Part shown: piece after piece, positions 9,250-18,286 of the stretch
Layout: each line of letters opens with the position of its first letter
Position numbering within the stretch: position 1 is the first letter of the stretch
Assembly: GCF_011758765.1 (NCBI RefSeq)
Contig: NZ_JAANOU010000001.1
Span: 2,108,001 to 2,172,000, forward strand
Source of the DNA: Amycolatopsis viridis
Lineage (GTDB): Bacteria; Actinomycetota; Actinomycetes; Mycobacteriales; Pseudonocardiaceae
Direction: 5' to 3'
DNA length: 64,000 bases
The notes under the pieces: generated by a model
Seen by the model: only the letters and a program-made list of their open reading frames with translations
Database searches by the model: none
Told to the model about the DNA's origin: nothing
Position numbers and translations under genes: made by a program

Positions 9250-10803
9250 ATGACCACCACACTGGAGACCATCGGCCTGTGGCGGATCGCGGCCGGGCAC
9301 CCGGACCGGACGGCCGTCGTGAACCCCGACGGCGGCGAGATCGGCTACGGCGCGCTCGCCGGCAAGGCCGACGCCTACGCGCGTGGCCTGCGCGAGCTGG
9401 GCCTGGAGACCGGCGACGTGGTGGTGGTGCTGCAACCCAACGGCGCCGAGCTGCTCGCGGCCTACTTCGCCGCGCTGCAGACCGGGCTGTACGTGGTGAT
9501 GGTCAACTGGCACCTGGTCGGTCCGGAGGTCGCCTACATCCTGTCCGACTCCGGTGCGAAGGCGTTCCTCGCGCACGAGCGGTTCGCCGGGGTGGCCACG
9601 GCGGCGGCGGACGAGGCCGGGATCCCGGCCGGCGCCCGGTTCGCCGTCGGCCACATCGACGGGTTCCGCGACGTGGCCGAGCTCGGCGCCGGGGGGAGCG
9701 GCCGCCCGGAGGTGCGGACGGCCGGGTCGCCGATGCTCTACACGTCGGGCACGACCGGGCGGCCCAAGGGCGTGCGCCGGCCGCTCAGCGGCGCCGATCC
9801 GGACACCGTGCCGGCCGCGTCCACGTGGTTCTTCGGCATCTTCGGTCTCGAACCGTTCGACGGGCACGTCCACCTGTGCGGTTCGCCGCTCTACCACACC
9901 GCGGTGCTGAACTTCGCGTCGATCTCGATCCAGCTCGGGCACCCGGTCGTGCTGATGGACCGGTGGGATCCGGAGGAGATGCTGCGGCTGATCGAGCGGT
10001 ACCGGGTCACGCACAGCCACCTGGTGCCGACGCAGTTCCGCCGCCTGCTGGCGCTGCCGGAGGAGGTGCGGTCGCGGTACGACCTGTCGTCGCTGCGGAA
10101 CATGATCCACGGCGCTGCGCCGTGCCCGCCGGAGGTCAAGCGGCGGATGCTGGAGTGGTGGGGTCCGGTGGTGACCGACTACTACGCCGCGACCGAGGGC
10201 GGCGGCACGATGATCACGGGTGAGGAGTGGCTGCGCAAGCCCGGCTCGGTGGGGCGGCCGTGGCCCGGGTCGGTGGTCAAGATCCTCGACGACGACGGCA
10301 ACGAGCTGCCGCCGGGCCGGCCCGGCGCGGTGTACATGCGGATGGGGTCCTCGACGTTCGAGTACCACCGGGACGCCGAGAAGACGCGCAAGGCGCGGAC
10401 CGGGGACCTGTTCACCCTCGGCGACGTGGGGTACCTGGACGAGGACGGCTACCTGTTCCTGCACGACCGCAAGAACGACATGATCATCTCCGGCGGGGTG
10501 AACATCTACCCGGCGGAGATCGAGAACGAGTTGGTCGTGCACCCGAAGGTCGCCGACGTCGCGGTGTTCGGCATCCCGCACGAGGAGTGGGGCGAGGAGA
10601 TCAAGGCGGTCGTGCAGCCCGCGCCCGGCGTGGCGCCCGGGCCGGAACTGGCCGCCGAGTTGCTGGAGTGGGTGCGCGGGCGGCTGGCGAAGTTCAAGCT
10701 GCCCCGCAGCGTGGACTTCACCGAAGAACTGCCACGCGATCCCAACGGGAAGCTGTACAAGCGGAAGCTGCGCGATCCGTATTGGACGGACCGGCAGATC
10801 TGA
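9250..10803 (+). CDS. Acyl-CoA synthetase (FadD family)
   Basis: AMP-forming acyl-CoA ligase of 517 aa that activates a carboxylic acid with ATP and CoA. The P-loop-like motif YTSGTTGRPKG is at about 164-174, the YAATEGGG segment follows, and the C-terminal hinge and lysine are in DRKNDMIISGG and PNGKLYKRK. The acid is not identified. It does not look like FadD17, and FadD19 is a separate gene in this window. Its own KstR box and its divergence from the ltp operon suggest a sterol-derived acid as substrate. The ATG is the only sensible start, close behind the operator. Confidence 0.85.
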   Translation: MTTTLETIGLWRIAAGHPDRTAVVNPDGGEIGYGALAGKADAYARGLRELGLETGDVVVVLQPNGAELLAAYFAALQTGLYVVMVNWHLVGPEVAYILSDSGAKAFLAHERFAGVATAAADEAGIPAGARFAVGHIDGFRDVAELGAGGSGRPEVRTAGSPMLYTSGTTGRPKGVRRPLSGADPDTVPAASTWFFGIFGLEPFDGHVHLCGSPLYHTAVLNFASISIQLGHPVVLMDRWDPEEMLRLIERYRVTHSHLVPTQFRRLLALPEEVRSRYDLSSLRNMIHGAAPCPPEVKRRMLEWWGPVVTDYYAATEGGGTMITGEEWLRKPGSVGRPWPGSVVKILDDDGNELPPGRPGAVYMRMGSSTFEYHRDAEKTRKARTGDLFTLGDVGYLDEDGYLFLHDRKNDMIISGGVNIYPAEIENELVVHPKVADVAVFGIPHEEWGEEIKAVVQPAPGVAPGPELAAELLEWVRGRLAKFKLPRSVDFTEELPRDPNGKLYKRKLRDPYWTDRQI

Positions 10804-11016
10804 CCGCACAGTCCCGGCACAGCTTCCGCACAGCGCACGAAGAGCCACGCGGCGCAGGGCCGGGTCATGAGCGCAGGCACCCGGCTCACTGGTGCCGCCT
10901 GCCCGCGCGGTCCGGGCAGCTCGTCCGCTTCGCGGTGGTCCTGGGTGTTCCGCGTTGCGCACCCGCGCCGGGGTGGACGCCGCTGGTGGCGGCGGCGCCC
11001 ACCGCGGCCACCGGCG

Positions 11017-11805
11017 TCAGCGGCCCTCGAACCGGGGTGTGCGCTTCTCCGTGAACGCCCGCGGGCCCTCCTTGGCGTCCGCGGACCGGAAGACCGCCAG
11101 CCCGTACCGGGCTTCCAGCTCGAACGCCTCCTCCTCGGCCATCCCCTCGGTGTCGCGGATCGTGCGCAGGATCGCCTGTACCGCGAGCGGGCCGTTGGCC
11201 GCGATCAGGTCCGCCAGCTCCAGTGCGCGGTCGAGTGCGGTCCCGTCCGGCACCACGCTGCCGATCAGCCCGATCTCCTTGGCCTCGGCCGCGGTGAGGT
11301 GCCGTCCGGTCAGTAGGATCTCCGCGGCCATCGTGTACGGGATCTGCCGCGGCAGCCGGACCGCCGAACCGCCCATCGGGAACAGGCCCCAGCGGGCCTC
11401 CGAGACACCGAAGCGCGCGCTTTCCCCGGCCACCCGGATGTCGGTGGCCTGCAGGATCTCGGTGCCGCCGGCGATGGCCGGGCCCTCCACGGCCGCGATC
11501 AGCGGCTTCGTGAGCCGGCGCCCCTTGAGGAGGCCCTCGATGCGAGCCGGGTCGAACGTGCCGCGCTCGTAGGAGTCGGCGGGGGAGTTGCGGCTCATCG
11601 ACTTCAGGTCCGCGCCCGCGCAGAACGCCCCGCCCGCCCCCGTGAGCACACAGCACCGGATGTCCGGATCGCGGTCCACCCGGTCCCAGGCGCCGGTCAG
11701 GATCGCCATCATCTCGCCGCTGATCGCGTTGCGGACCTCCGGCCGGTTCAGCGTCACCACGAGCGTGTGCGCGCGTTGTTCAACCAGGGCGTGCGGCTGT
11801 GCCAT
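11017..11805 (-). CDS. echA19: Enoyl-CoA hydratase EchA19
   Basis: Crotonase-family hydratase of 262 aa that adds water to a sterol side-chain enoyl-CoA. The oxyanion-hole segment [11 protein letters not shown] and the segment [13 protein letters not shown] are clear, and the sequence follows M. tuberculosis EchA19 closely. I chose the ATG at 11805, which has GGGGAGGTACCC directly upstream. A start at 11847 would overlap the operator. The pairing with fadD19 on the other strand is the same as Rv3515c/Rv3516. KstR control is inferred from the box at 11840. Confidence 0.9.
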   Translation of the reverse strand: MAQPHALVEQRAHTLVVTLNRPEVRNAISGEMMAILTGAWDRVDRDPDIRCCVLTGAGGAFCAGADLKSMSRNSPADSYERGTFDPARIEGLLKGRRLTKPLIAAVEGPAIAGGTEILQATDIRVAGESARFGVSEARWGLFPMGGSAVRLPRQIPYTMAAEILLTGRHLTAAEAKEIGLIGSVVPDGTALDRALELADLIAANGPLAVQAILRTIRDTEGMAEEEAFELEARYGLAVFRSADAKEGPRAFTEKRTPRFEGR

Positions 11806-11839
11806 GGGTACCTCCCCGCTCGGCGCCATTGCCCAAAAC

Positions 11840-11853
11840 GATAACATGTTCTA
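11840..11853. promoter_or_regulatory. KstR-like box between echA19 and fadD19
   Basis: The core AACATGTT is intact, and the 14-mer read on the minus strand, TAGAACATGTTATC, matches the consensus except at the last base. It lies 34 bp before the echA19 start and 10 bp before the fadD19 start, so one operator may serve both genes. Confidence 0.72.
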
Positions 11854-11863
11854 GTTTGACTGA

Positions 11864-13480
11864 GTGGCTTACAACATCGCGGATCTGCTCGAGCACGCCG
11901 TCGACGCCGTGCCGGATCGCCCCGCGGTCATCTGCGGCGGGCGGCAGGTGACCTACGCCCAGCTGGACGAGCGGGCCAACCGGCTCGCGCACCACCTCGC
12001 CGCACAGGGCATCGGCCCCGGCGCGCACATAGGCGTCTATTCCCGGAACTCCGTCGAGATGATCGAGGCGATGTTCGCCGCCTACAAGCTGCGCGCCATC
12101 GCGATCAACGTCAACTACCGCTACGTGCAGGGCGAACTGGAGTACCTGTTCACCAACGCCGACCTGGTCGCGCTGGTGCACGAGCGGCAGTACGCCGACC
12201 GGGTCGCCGCGGTGCTGCCCGCCGCGCCAAAACTGAAACACGTACTAGTGATCGACGACGACAGTGACGCGGACTTCACCGGCTACGGCGGCGTCGACTA
12301 CGAGACCGCGCTGGCCGCGCAGCCGCCCCACCGCGACTTCGGCGAACGCAGTTCCGACGACCTCTACATCCTCTACACCGGTGGCACCACCGGATATCCC
12401 AAGGGCGTGATGTGGCGCCACGAGGACGTCTGGCGCGCCCTCGGCGGTGGCATCGACTTCGTCACCGGCCAGTACGTCCCGGACGAGTGGGCGATGGCCG
12501 AACAGGGCAAGCAGGGCGGCATGGTCCGGCTGCCCGCCGCGCCGCTCATCCACGGCGCCGCCCAGTGGGCCGCGTTCGGCGCGATGTTCAGCGGTGGCAC
12601 GGTCGTGTTCGTGCCGCAGTTCGACCCGCACCTCATCTGGCGCGAGGTCGCCCGGCACCGGGTCCAGGTGCTCACGATCGTGGGGGACGCGATGGCGCGC
12701 CCGCTGATCGAGGCCTACCACCAGGGCAGGTACGACGCGTCCTCGCTCGTGGCGGTGTCCAGCCACGCCGCACTGTTCTCCCAGCCGGTCAAGCAGGAGT
12801 ACCTGCGGACCTTTCCGAACCTGGTGCTCACCGACGCCATCGGCTCGTCGGAGAGCGGTTTCACCGGCATCGGGATGGTCGCCAGGGACGCCGACCACTC
12901 CGCCGGCCCGCGGGTGAACTTCGGCAAGGACGCGGTCCTGATCGACGAGGACGACCGCGTGGTGCCCCGGGTTCCCGGTGCGACCGGCCGGATCGCGCGG
13001 CGCGGGCACGTCCCGCTGGGCTACTACAAGGACCCCGCCAAGACCGCGACGATCTTCGTCGACATCGACGGCCACCGTTACGTCGTGCCCGGCGACTACG
13101 CCCGCTACGAGTCCGACGGCACCGTCACCCTGCTCGGCCGTGGCTCGCAGTGCGTCAACACCGGTGGCGAGAAGGTGTTCCCGGAGGAGGTCGAGGGCGC
13201 GCTGAAGTCCCATCCGGACGTGTTCGACGCGCTCGTCATCGGCGTGCCGGACGGCCGGCTCGGCCAGCGGGTCGCCGCGATCGTCCAGCCGCGGCCCGGC
13301 ACCGGTCTCGATCTGGGTGCCCTCGAGGCGCACGTGCGGACGAAGATCGCCGGGTACAAGGTGCCGCGCAGCGTATGGATCGTCGACGAGATCGGCCGGC
13401 TACCCAGCGGCAAGCCGGACTACCCGTGGGCGCAGCGGCACGCCGCCGGGAACCCGCCCGCCCAGCCGCAGAACGCCTGA
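11864..13480 (+). CDS. fadD19: Steroid-26-oate CoA ligase FadD19
   Basis: Acyl-CoA synthetase of 538 aa that activates the C26 acid made by CYP125 and so commits the sterol side chain to beta-oxidation. Similarity to mycobacterial FadD19 is high throughout: NIADLLEHAVDAVPDR at the N-terminus, YTGGTTGYPKG at 171-181, GDAMARPL in the middle and SGKPDYPWA near the end. The start is GTG only about 10 bases after the KstR-like box, with no clear ribosome site, so the mRNA may be leaderless or nearly so. It is followed after 10 bases by the nitronate monooxygenase-like gene. Confidence 0.9.
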   Translation: MAYNIADLLEHAVDAVPDRPAVICGGRQVTYAQLDERANRLAHHLAAQGIGPGAHIGVYSRNSVEMIEAMFAAYKLRAIAINVNYRYVQGELEYLFTNADLVALVHERQYADRVAAVLPAAPKLKHVLVIDDDSDADFTGYGGVDYETALAAQPPHRDFGERSSDDLYILYTGGTTGYPKGVMWRHEDVWRALGGGIDFVTGQYVPDEWAMAEQGKQGGMVRLPAAPLIHGAAQWAAFGAMFSGGTVVFVPQFDPHLIWREVARHRVQVLTIVGDAMARPLIEAYHQGRYDASSLVAVSSHAALFSQPVKQEYLRTFPNLVLTDAIGSSESGFTGIGMVARDADHSAGPRVNFGKDAVLIDEDDRVVPRVPGATGRIARRGHVPLGYYKDPAKTATIFVDIDGHRYVVPGDYARYESDGTVTLLGRGSQCVNTGGEKVFPEEVEGALKSHPDVFDALVIGVPDGRLGQRVAAIVQPRPGTGLDLGALEAHVRTKIAGYKVPRSVWIVDEIGRLPSGKPDYPWAQRHAAGNPPAQPQNA

Positions 13481-13490
13481 AGGAGACCGT

Positions 13491-14597
13491 ATGCGCACCC
13501 CGTTGTGCGAGAGGTTCGGCATCCGGTACCCGATCATCGGGTTCACCCCGTCCGAGCACGTGGCCGCCGCGATCAGCAAGGCCGGCGGCCTCGGCGTGCT
13601 CGGCTGCGTGCGCTTCAACGACGCGGACGAGCTCGACCGGGTGCTGGACTGGATGGACGCCAACACCGACGGCCGGCCCTACGGGGTGGACGTCGTCATG
13701 CCCGCGAAGATCCCCGCCGAGGGCGCCGCGGTCGACCTCGCCAGGCTGATCCCGGACGAGCACCGCGCGTTCGTCGAGCGGACCCTGCGCGAGCTGGGGG
13801 TGCCGGCCCTGCCGGAGGACACCGAGGAGCGCGCTGGCGTGCTCGGCTGGCTGCATTCGGTGGCCCGCTCGCACGTCGAGGTCGCGCTCCGGCACCCGAT
13901 CAAGCTGATCGCCAACGCGCTCGGTTCCCCGCCGGCCGACGTAATCGAGCAGGCCCACGCGCACGGGGTGCCGGTCGCGGCGCTGGCCGGGAAGGCCGGG
14001 CACGCGGTGCGGCACGTGGACAACGGCGTGGACTTCGTGGTGGCGCAGGGCTACGAGGCCGGCGGGCACACCGGCGAGATCGGGTCGATGGTGCTGCTGC
14101 CGGAGATCGTCGACGCGGTCGGCGACCGGGTACCGGTGCTCGCGGCGGGCGGCATCGGCTCGGGGCGGCAGGTGGCGGCGGCACTGGCGCTCGGCGCGTC
14201 GGGCGCGTGGACCGGGTCGATCTGGCTCGCCACCGAGGAGTACCTGCGGACCATGCCCGAGTCGGCGGCCATGCAGACCGCGCTGGTCGGGGCGACCTCG
14301 TCGGACACCGTGCGGACGCGCATCTACACCGGCAAGCCCGCGCGACTGCTCAAGACGCGCTGGACGGAGGCGTGGGCGGCGCCGGACGCACCCGAACCGC
14401 TGCCGATGCCGCTGCAGAACCTGCTGGTCAGCCCCGCGCACAACCGCATCCACGCCGCAGGCGACCCGACGGTGGTGTCGATGCCGGCCGGCCAGATCAT
14501 TGGCCGGATCGACCGGGTGCGCCCGGTGGCCGAGATCGTCGCCGACCTGGTCAGCGGCTACGCGGAAACCCTCACCCGCCTCGACCGGACCCGGTGA
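13491..14597 (+). CDS. Nitronate monooxygenase family flavoprotein
   Basis: TIM-barrel FMN protein of 368 aa of the 2-nitropropane dioxygenase/nitronate monooxygenase family. Visible landmarks are GIRYPIIGF at the N-terminus, QGYEAGGHTGEIG for phosphate binding and AAGGIGSGRQVAAALALGA. The family includes enoyl reductases and IpdC, a sterol-ring enzyme, but this sequence did not look like IpdC. It follows fadD19 by 10 bases with AGGAGA in front of the ATG. Co-transcription suggests a step in sterol catabolism, though the reaction is unknown. Confidence 0.78.
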   Translation: MRTPLCERFGIRYPIIGFTPSEHVAAAISKAGGLGVLGCVRFNDADELDRVLDWMDANTDGRPYGVDVVMPAKIPAEGAAVDLARLIPDEHRAFVERTLRELGVPALPEDTEERAGVLGWLHSVARSHVEVALRHPIKLIANALGSPPADVIEQAHAHGVPVAALAGKAGHAVRHVDNGVDFVVAQGYEAGGHTGEIGSMVLLPEIVDAVGDRVPVLAAGGIGSGRQVAAALALGASGAWTGSIWLATEEYLRTMPESAAMQTALVGATSSDTVRTRIYTGKPARLLKTRWTEAWAAPDAPEPLPMPLQNLLVSPAHNRIHAAGDPTVVSMPAGQIIGRIDRVRPVAEIVADLVSGYAETLTRLDRTR

Positions 14598-14614
14598 CCC
14601 GCACCCACCCCCAG

Positions 14615-14671
14615 CGCCGTGTTCGCCGCCCGGCGCGCTGTGTTTGCCGCTGCGGGCGGTGAGTTGGCCGG
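14615..14671. repeat. Short array of 21-bp repeats between convergent genes (array 3)
   Basis: This 57-bp gap between two stop codons is filled by about two and a half units of the same 21-bp repeat family as the arrays at 27.3 and 57.3 kb. Read on the minus strand, the units begin AACTCACC, AACACAGC and AACACGGC and end in GCGGCA or GCGGCG. The orientation is that of the transcript leaving the permease gene on the minus strand. Confidence 0.75.
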
Positions 14672-15904
14672 TCAGCGCCCGGTGCGGTGGCGCGAGGTGA
14701 CGAACCACGCCACCACACCGACCGCCAGCACCACGACGCCGCTGATCACCGACGCGACCGGCAGGCTGAACGCGAGCACCACGCACCCGGCCAGGCCCAC
14801 CGCCGGCACCACCCGCCGCTTGCGCAGCGTCCACGCGCTCGCGTTCGCGATGGCGTAGTAGGTCAGCACCGCGAACGAGGAGAACCCGATCGCGCCGCGC
14901 AGGTCGGTCACCAGCACCAGCGCGGCCACCACCACGCCGATCGTCACCTCCGCCCGGTGCGGCACGGCGAAGCGCGGGTGCACGGCCGCCAGGGGAGCGG
15001 GCAGGTGCCCGTCCCGGGCCATCGCGAACGTCGTCCGGGACACGCCGAGCACCAGCGCCAGCAGCGAGCCCAGCGCGGCCAGCGCCGCCCCGGCCCGGAC
15101 CACCGGCGTCAGGGCCGCCCACGACGTGCCCGCGAGCGCGGCCGCGATCGGGTCCGGAGTGGACGCCAGGCGCGCCGGTCCGAGTTGCCGCAGCAGGAAA
15201 ACGGCCACCACCGCGTACACGACGAGCGTGATGCCGAGCGCGATCGGGACGGCCCGCGGGATGGTGCGTGCCGGGTCCCGCACCTCTTCGCCGAGCGTGG
15301 CGATGCGGGCGTACCCGGCGAACGCGAAGAACAGCAGTCCGGCGGACTGGAGCACCCCGCCGGCGGGCGCCGCCGGGGTCAGTGGCGCCGCCGCGGGGGC
15401 ACCGGCGACCGCCATCGCCAGCACCGACCCGGCCAGCACGACGAGCGTGATCGTCACGATGACCTTGGTGACCGTCACCGACCGCTGCACTCCGCGGTAG
15501 TTGAGCGCGGTCAGCGCCAGGACGGCGGCTGCCGCGATCAGCGACTGCGCCGGCCGCCCCGCGCCGGGTGCGACGTAGGACGCGACCGTCAGGGCCATCG
15601 CCGCACAGCTCGCCGTCTTGCCGACGACGAAACCCCATCCGGCGAGGTAGCCCCAGAACGCGCCGAGCCGTTCCCGCCCGTAGACGTAGGTCCCGCCGGA
15701 CGTGGGGTACCGCGCGGCCAGCCGGGCCGAGGAGGTGGCGTTGCAGTAGGCGACCACCGCGGCCAGCGCGAGCCCGAGAAGCAAGCCGGTGCCCGCGGCG
15801 CGCGCGGCCGGCGCGAAGGCCGCGAACACCCCGGCCCCGATCATCGAGCCGAGCCCGATCACCACCGCATCGCCGGTGCCGAGGCGTCGCTCCAGTCGTG
15901 TCAC
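14672..15904 (-). CDS. APC family amino acid permease
   Basis: Integral membrane transporter of 410 aa with about 12 hydrophobic segments. The N-terminal helix GLGSMIGAGVFAAFAPA carries the unwound substrate-binding motif of the amino acid-polyamine-organocation superfamily. YPTSGGTYVYG and FAFAGYARIATLGEE are further family signatures. The substrate cannot be read from the sequence. The GTG at 15904 begins the conserved part (VTRLERRLGTGDAV). Its 3' end abuts a short 21-bp repeat array. Confidence 0.82.
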   Translation of the reverse strand: MTRLERRLGTGDAVVIGLGSMIGAGVFAAFAPAARAAGTGLLLGLALAAVVAYCNATSSARLAARYPTSGGTYVYGRERLGAFWGYLAGWGFVVGKTASCAAMALTVASYVAPGAGRPAQSLIAAAAVLALTALNYRGVQRSVTVTKVIVTITLVVLAGSVLAMAVAGAPAAAPLTPAAPAGGVLQSAGLLFFAFAGYARIATLGEEVRDPARTIPRAVPIALGITLVVYAVVAVFLLRQLGPARLASTPDPIAAALAGTSWAALTPVVRAGAALAALGSLLALVLGVSRTTFAMARDGHLPAPLAAVHPRFAVPHRAEVTIGVVVAALVLVTDLRGAIGFSSFAVLTYYAIANASAWTLRKRRVVPAVGLAGCVVLAFSLPVASVISGVVVLAVGVVAWFVTSRHRTGR

Positions 15905-15945
15905 GGGGCGACCGTAACCGACCGGCGCCCCACGGGGCCGGTTCG

Positions 15946-17199
15946 TCACCGGATGTTCGGCGGCCGTTCGAGCCCGGCCAGCTTGCGCCGCAGCACCTCC
16001 CGTTCCCGGTCGTTGCCGCACAGCTCCACGGCTCGCGCCAGCTCGGCTCGCGCCTCCCCGGGCCGGCCCAGCCGGGTGAGCAGCTCCCCGCGCACCGTCG
16101 GCAGCAGGTGCGATCCGCGCAGCGCGCCCGCTGCCGCCAGCGAGTCCACGATCGGCAGTGCCGCCGCCGGCCCGCGCGCCATCGACACCGCCACCGCGCG
16201 GTTGACCTCCACCACCGGTGACGGCGCGAGCCGCCCGAGCGCCTCGTACAGGAGCACCACCCGCTCCCAGTTCGTCTCGGCGACCGACGGCGCGACCGCG
16301 TGGCACTCGGCGATCGCCGCCTGCAGGCCGTACGCCCCCAGCCCGCGGCCCGCCGCCCCGGCCCGGGCCAGTGCCGCCCGGCCGCGCTGGATCGCCGAGC
16401 GGTCCCAGCGGCGGCGGTCCTGGTCCTCCAGCAGCACCGGCTCGCCGTCCGGTCCGGTGCGCGCCGGGAACCGCGCCGCGGTCAGCTCCAGCAACGCCAG
16501 CAACCCGTGCACCTCGGGCTCGCCGGGCACCAGGCGCGACAGCACGCGGGCGAGGCGCTGGGCCTCTCCGGCGAGGTCGAACCGGATCAGGTCGCTGCCC
16601 GAGCTGGCCGACGAGCCCTCGGTGAAGATCAGGTAGATCACGTTGAGCACCGAGCCGAGCCGCTCGGCCCGTTCCTGCGGCGGCGGGACCTCGAACGGCA
16701 CCTGCGCCGCGGCGAGGGCCTTCTTCGCCCGGGTGATCCGGGCCTGCACGGTGGCGGTCGGCGTCAGGACCGCCCGCGCGATCTCGTCGCTGGTCAGCCC
16801 GCCCACCACGCGCAGGGTCAGCGTCAGCCGGGCCTCCCGCGACAGCACCGGGTGGCACGCGACGAACATCAGCGCGAGCACGTCGTCGTCGATCTGGTCC
16901 GGGTCCCAGTCGCCGGTGACGGCGTCCTCCCGCAGGTCGTTCGCGAGGACGGCGTACTTGGCGTCCAGCGCGGCGCGGCGGCGGAACACGTCCACGGCGC
17001 GGCGCCGGCCCACGGTGTGCAGCCACCCGGCGGGATTGCGGGGGACGCCTTCCCGCGGCCAGGTCACGAGTGCCTCGGCCAGCGCCTCCTGCGCGAGGTC
17101 CTCGGCCAGCGCGAAATCGCCGGTGTAGCGCGCGAGCGCACCGACGATCCGCGCCGACTCGATCCGCCAGATGGCGGCCACCGCATCCCGCTCGGTCAT
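15946..17199 (-). CDS. ECF42-type RNA polymerase sigma factor
   Basis: Sigma factor of 417 aa with region 2 (FALAEDLAQEALAEALV, about 30-50), region 4 (TLTLRVVGGLTSDEIARA) and a long C-terminal extension of DUF6596/TPR character (NWERVVLLYEALGRLAPSPVVEVNRAVAVS). That layout, together with a YCII/DGPF gene immediately upstream, is diagnostic of the ECF42 group, where the C-terminal domain takes the role of an anti-sigma factor. The ATG at 17199 is one base past the upstream TGA, so the two are translationally coupled. Confidence 0.88.
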   Translation of the reverse strand: MTERDAVAAIWRIESARIVGALARYTGDFALAEDLAQEALAEALVTWPREGVPRNPAGWLHTVGRRRAVDVFRRRAALDAKYAVLANDLREDAVTGDWDPDQIDDDVLALMFVACHPVLSREARLTLTLRVVGGLTSDEIARAVLTPTATVQARITRAKKALAAAQVPFEVPPPQERAERLGSVLNVIYLIFTEGSSASSGSDLIRFDLAGEAQRLARVLSRLVPGEPEVHGLLALLELTAARFPARTGPDGEPVLLEDQDRRRWDRSAIQRGRAALARAGAAGRGLGAYGLQAAIAECHAVAPSVAETNWERVVLLYEALGRLAPSPVVEVNRAVAVSMARGPAAALPIVDSLAAAGALRGSHLLPTVRGELLTRLGRPGEARAELARAVELCGNDREREVLRRKLAGLERPPNIR

Positions 17200-17200
17200 C

Positions 17201-17620
17201 TCAGAGCTGGCCGGTCGCCTCGCGCCACGCACGCTCCTTCTGGATCCACTCGTTGTCCTGCGGGAACTCGTCGATCGTGGTCACGCGCCGGATCTCGGTC
17301 TTGAAGCCCTTGCCCTTGATCGGCGAGCGCTTGGCCCATTCGATCGCTTCCTCCTTCGAGGCCACGTTGAGGATGTAGAAGCCGCCGAACAGCTCCTTCG
17401 TCTCCCCGTACGGGCCGTCCGTCACCACCGGCGGCTCGGTGGAGAAGTCGACCACCACGCCCTCGTTCGCGTCGTCGAGCCCTTCGGCGGCCACCAGCAC
17501 CCCGGCCCGGATCAGCTCCTGGTTGTACCGGCCGGTGAGCTCGAGCATCTCGGTGAAGTCGACGTTGCCCAGGTTCGCGAACGCCTCGTCGGTGGCCCGC
17601 CAGATGAGCATGAACTTCAT
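17201..17620 (-). CDS. YCII-related DGPF-domain protein
   Basis: Protein of 139 aa, the standard partner of ECF42 sigma factors. The DGPF-type signature is TDGPYGETKELFGGFYIL at about 67-84. The family has a ferredoxin-like fold and its role in ECF42 signalling is unknown. The ATG has GGGAGAACCACC upstream. It is the first gene of the two-gene operon with the sigma factor. Confidence 0.88.
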   Translation of the reverse strand: MKFMLIWRATDEAFANLGNVDFTEMLELTGRYNQELIRAGVLVAAEGLDDANEGVVVDFSTEPPVVTDGPYGETKELFGGFYILNVASKEEAIEWAKRSPIKGKGFKTEIRRVTTIDEFPQDNEWIQKERAWREATGQL

Positions 17621-17753
17621 GGTGGTTCTCCCTCGATGTCCGGGTTCGGTCGAACCCTCTCACCCCTGAGTCGAACGGGGAAAGGACCGGATCGACATCG
17701 CCCGCGGAAATTTTCGTGCAACCGGACCGCCGGGTCGTTCCGTCTGGGCAGGC

Positions 17754-18269
17754 ATGAGGTGGCGCGCGACGACGTGCGGGCTTGGGCTGGTCCTCCTGGT
17801 GGCCGCGGCCTGCGGCGGGCAGACCGGCACCGGCGGCCCGGCCGGCAGCCCGCCCGGTGGCGGGGCCACATCCACCGCGCCGGTGGCGCCGTCCGCACCG
17901 GCCACCCGCGTGCCACCGGCGCTGCCCGGCGGCCCGCGCGAGATGCAACCACCCGCCGGGGTCACCCCGGTGCCGGCCGGCCGGGTGGACGCTTCGGCGC
18001 TGCCCGCGGACTTCCCCCGCGAGGTGTACGTCAGCGCCGACGGCAGGCAGCTGTTCGTCCGCGCCGAGGAGGGCGGGTGCGGGCGTGCCGCCGCGGAGCT
18101 GACCGGGCAGGACGCGCAGCGGGTGGTGGTCACCCTGGTGGAGAGCAAGAGCAACCTGGCCGGCCAGATGTGCACGATGGACCTGCGGTACCCGGTGGTC
18201 TCGGTGACCCTGTCCGCTCCGCTGAACGAGCGGACCGTCGTGCTCAAGAGCGCCAAGCGAGGTTACTGA
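17754..18269 (+). CDS. Putative small lipoprotein, function unknown
   Basis: Protein of 171 aa with an N-terminal signal (MRWRATTCGLGLVLLVAAAC) ending in a lipobox-like Cys20, although Ala rather than Leu occupies position -3. A Gly/Pro/Thr-rich linker to about residue 60 precedes a compact domain with two Cys residues (GGCGRAA and GQMCTMD) that could form a disulfide. It is probably anchored to the outer face of the membrane. I do not recognise the domain. Confidence 0.7.
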   Translation: MRWRATTCGLGLVLLVAAACGGQTGTGGPAGSPPGGGATSTAPVAPSAPATRVPPALPGGPREMQPPAGVTPVPAGRVDASALPADFPREVYVSADGRQLFVRAEEGGCGRAAAELTGQDAQRVVVTLVESKSNLAGQMCTMDLRYPVVSVTLSAPLNERTVVLKSAKRGY

Positions 18270-18273
18270 CCGG

Positions 18274-18279
18274 TAGGAT
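18274..18279 (+). promoter_or_regulatory. Likely -10 element of the SRPBCC gene
   Basis: TAGGAT fits the actinobacterial TAnnnT consensus. A start of transcription 7-8 bases downstream falls on the ATG at 18287, which would make the mRNA leaderless. No clear -35 is seen. Confidence 0.45.
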
Positions 18280-18286
18280 GCGCGGC

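Noticed and set aside
9250-10803. Calling this synthetase FadD17
   Set aside because: Despite the sterol context its sequence does not follow FadD17 as I recall it, so only the family is given.
13491-14597. Calling this flavoprotein IpdC
   Set aside because: Same superfamily, but the sequence, including the glycine-rich and C-terminal parts, differs from IpdC.
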